This document shows, one piece after another, positions 6,790 through 8,078 of a DNA stretch of 8,078 bases. Below the pieces are notes generated by a model. It did no database searches and was not told the DNA's origin. It saw only the letters and a list, made by a program, of their open reading frames with translations. The DNA is taken from assembly GCA_945860325.1 (NCBI GenBank), contig CAMARL010000076.1, forward strand, positions 1 through 8,078, read 5' to 3'. Origin of the DNA: Spirosoma fluviale. Lineage in GTDB: Bacteria > Bacteroidota > Bacteroidia > Cytophagales > Spirosomataceae. A program made the translations under genes and the position numbers. Position 1 is the stretch's first letter; each line of letters starts with the position of its first letter.

Positions 6790-8078
6790 ATGGAAGTAGT
6801 AAACACACAACACCTTCCGTTTGAACTCACTAAAGAGTATATAGAAGAGGTTCGCTTGTTGATTCAAAATCAGGCGACGGAAGAAATTATTCAAAAAACA
6901 GATGGTTTATTTCCTGCTGATATCACCAATATTTTAATTGAATTAACAGGGGAAGAAGCAAAATATATAGTACTCCTTTTAGATACTAAAATTGCCGCTG
7001 AGATTATCTCGACCATCGACGCGGACGATCGTAAAAAGTTTTTAAAAAATTTCAACTCAAACGAAATAGCCGAATACATCGATTTAATTGATTCAGATGA
7101 CGCTGTTGATATTCTAAACGAGCAACCCGTGCGTGTGCGTGAAGAAGTAATCGCGCTCTTAAAAGATCGCGAACAGGCTAGGTTCATTATTGACCTCATG
7201 CATTATGATGAGGATTGTGCTGGGGGATTAATGCAAAAGGAGTTAATCAAAATTAATGTCAAGCAAACGGTTACTGAGTGTGTGGAGGAAATTCGCCGAC
7301 AAGCCGAAGATGTGGAGAAAGTATATTCCGTTTATGTCGTAGACGATGATGGTAAATTGCTAGGGACCGTTTCTTTAAAGAAAATAATATTAGCCAAGCG
7401 AGGATCTAAAATACAAGATGTATACGAAGACGATGAAATCGTGTCCGTTCAAACGTATGTTGCTGGGGAAGAAGTGGCTGACATTATGCAAAAATATGAC
7501 CTTGAAGCGATTCCTGTCATCAATATTCAAGGACGCCTTTTGGGCCGAATTACGATTGACGACGTGGTCGATTTTATCACAGAATCAGCCCAAGAGGATA
7601 TTCAAGTCATGGCTGGTATCTCGGAGGACGTAGAAGAAGATGACTCCATTTGGCTTTTAGTTCGTTCTCGCTTACCCTGGTTAATTGGCGGCATGGTCGG
7701 CAGTTTTTTAGCCGCTAAAATCATCGATCGTTTTGATGATACCATCGCTCTTTTACCTGCCATTTCTGCATTTATACCGTTGATTGGATCAACGGGTGGT
7801 AATGTGGGAATTCAATCTTCTTCTTTAATCGTTCAAAGTTTGGCCGATAAAAGTGGCCTTGATACGACGCTCTGGAAACGACTTCAAAAAGTTTTAATTG
7901 TGGCCTTCATCAATGCAATCATTGCCGCAATTTTTGCTTTTGGATGTTCATTGCTGGTGGATTCTGGCGAAATAATGTTGTCCACAACCGTGTCGATTTC
8001 ACTCTTTGCGGTAGTTATGCTTGCCTCATTAATGGGAACCATTACTCCATTAGTATTAAACCAATTGAAAATTAACCC
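6790..8078 (+). CDS. mgtE: Magnesium transporter MgtE (3' end cut by the window edge)
   Basis: The frame is open from ATG 6790 to the right edge, giving 429 whole codons of a protein usually about 450-460 long. Domains in order: a cytoplasmic MgtE N domain of helical repeats (about 15-140, rich in Asp/Glu), two CBS domains (about 148-205 and 210-265; LGTVSLKKI and LGRITIDDVVDFI mark their ends), an acidic plug-helix region (265-286), then membrane segments from about 290 on. The pore signature reads PLIGSTGGNVGIQSS (330-344), a GGNxGxQ variant. Known members are inner-membrane Mg2+ channels whose N and CBS domains bind Mg2+ and close the pore when the ion is plentiful, so control is expected at the protein level. 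The last membrane helix with the family's selectivity Asp lies beyond 8078. The ATG is supported by the promoter match ending 29 bases upstream. It is co-directional with rsmA, so read-through from rsmA is also possible. Confidence 0.96.
   Translation, partial: MEVVNTQHLPFELTKEYIEEVRLLIQNQATEEIIQKTDGLFPADITNILIELTGEEAKYIVLLLDTKIAAEIISTIDADDRKKFLKNFNSNEIAEYIDLIDSDDAVDILNEQPVRVREEVIALLKDREQARFIIDLMHYDEDCAGGLMQKELIKINVKQTVTECVEEIRRQAEDVEKVYSVYVVDDDGKLLGTVSLKKIILAKRGSKIQDVYEDDEIVSVQTYVAGEEVADIMQKYDLEAIPVINIQGRLLGRITIDDVVDFITESAQEDIQVMAGISEDVEEDDSIWLLVRSRLPWLIGGMVGSFLAAKIIDRFDDTIALLPAISAFIPLIGSTGGNVGIQSSSLIVQSLADKSGLDTTLWKRLQKVLIVAFINAIIAAIFAFGCSLLVDSGEIMLSTTVSISLFAVVMLASLMGTITPLVLNQLKIN

Noticed and set aside
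6891..7199. Open frame of 102 codons antisense to mgtE
   Set aside because: Its Ser-rich composition is typical of a reverse-strand shadow, and the + strand carries a clear MgtE N domain.
7418..7633. Open frame of 71 codons on the + strand inside mgtE
   Set aside because: It is out of frame with the second CBS domain, which is clearly coding.
1..8078. Undescribed defence, mobile or toxin system
   Set aside because: Every long stretch is explained by known families, gaps are all under 150 bases, and no repeats, integrase, transposase or composition shift is seen.

Overview
The window looks like ordinary chromosomal DNA from a member of the Bacteroidota. The evidence is AT-rich sequence, starts without clear Shine-Dalgarno sites, Bacteroidota-type promoter motifs (TTTG/ATTG near -33 and TAnnTTTG near -7), and the family variants of RsmA, MgtE and the esterase. 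A Cytophagales-like freshwater or soil lineage would fit, but I cannot place it more closely. Base composition looks uniform. I see no tRNA, rRNA, CRISPR array, insertion sequence, phage gene or attachment site.

Layout from left to right. (1) Positions 1-1205 (+) hold the 3' two-thirds or more of an aldehyde dehydrogenase of the alpha-ketoglutaric semialdehyde dehydrogenase type, cut by the left edge. (2) A perfect 12-bp stem at 1237-1266 is a terminator that can serve both this gene and the convergent gene. (3) Positions 1347-2642 (-) encode a secreted alpha/beta-hydrolase of the acetyl xylan esterase (AXE1/CE7-like) family with an N-terminal extra domain. (4) Positions 2654-5851 (-) encode a large soluble hybrid sensor kinase, PAS-PAS-GAF-PAS-HisKA-HATPase-REC-HPt. 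It ends 11 bases before the esterase start. (5) Positions 5852-5922 form a short divergent promoter region in which the kinase and rsmA promoters appear to overlap almost completely. (6) Positions 5923-6705 (+) are rsmA (ksgA), the 16S rRNA dimethyladenosine transferase. (7) Positions 6790-8078 (+) are mgtE, a magnesium transporter cut by the right edge just before its last membrane segments, with a good promoter match of its own.

Functionally the window is a patchwork. There is a housekeeping pair (rsmA-mgtE), a multi-step phosphorelay kinase whose response regulator is not here, a possible carbohydrate deacetylase co-oriented with the kinase, and the end of a catabolic gene probably belonging to a hydroxyproline, pentose or sugar-acid pathway off the left edge. 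I found no convincing undescribed system. The most interesting points are the overlapping divergent promoters, which also decide both start codons, and the esterase's departure from two of the three usual CE7 motifs.
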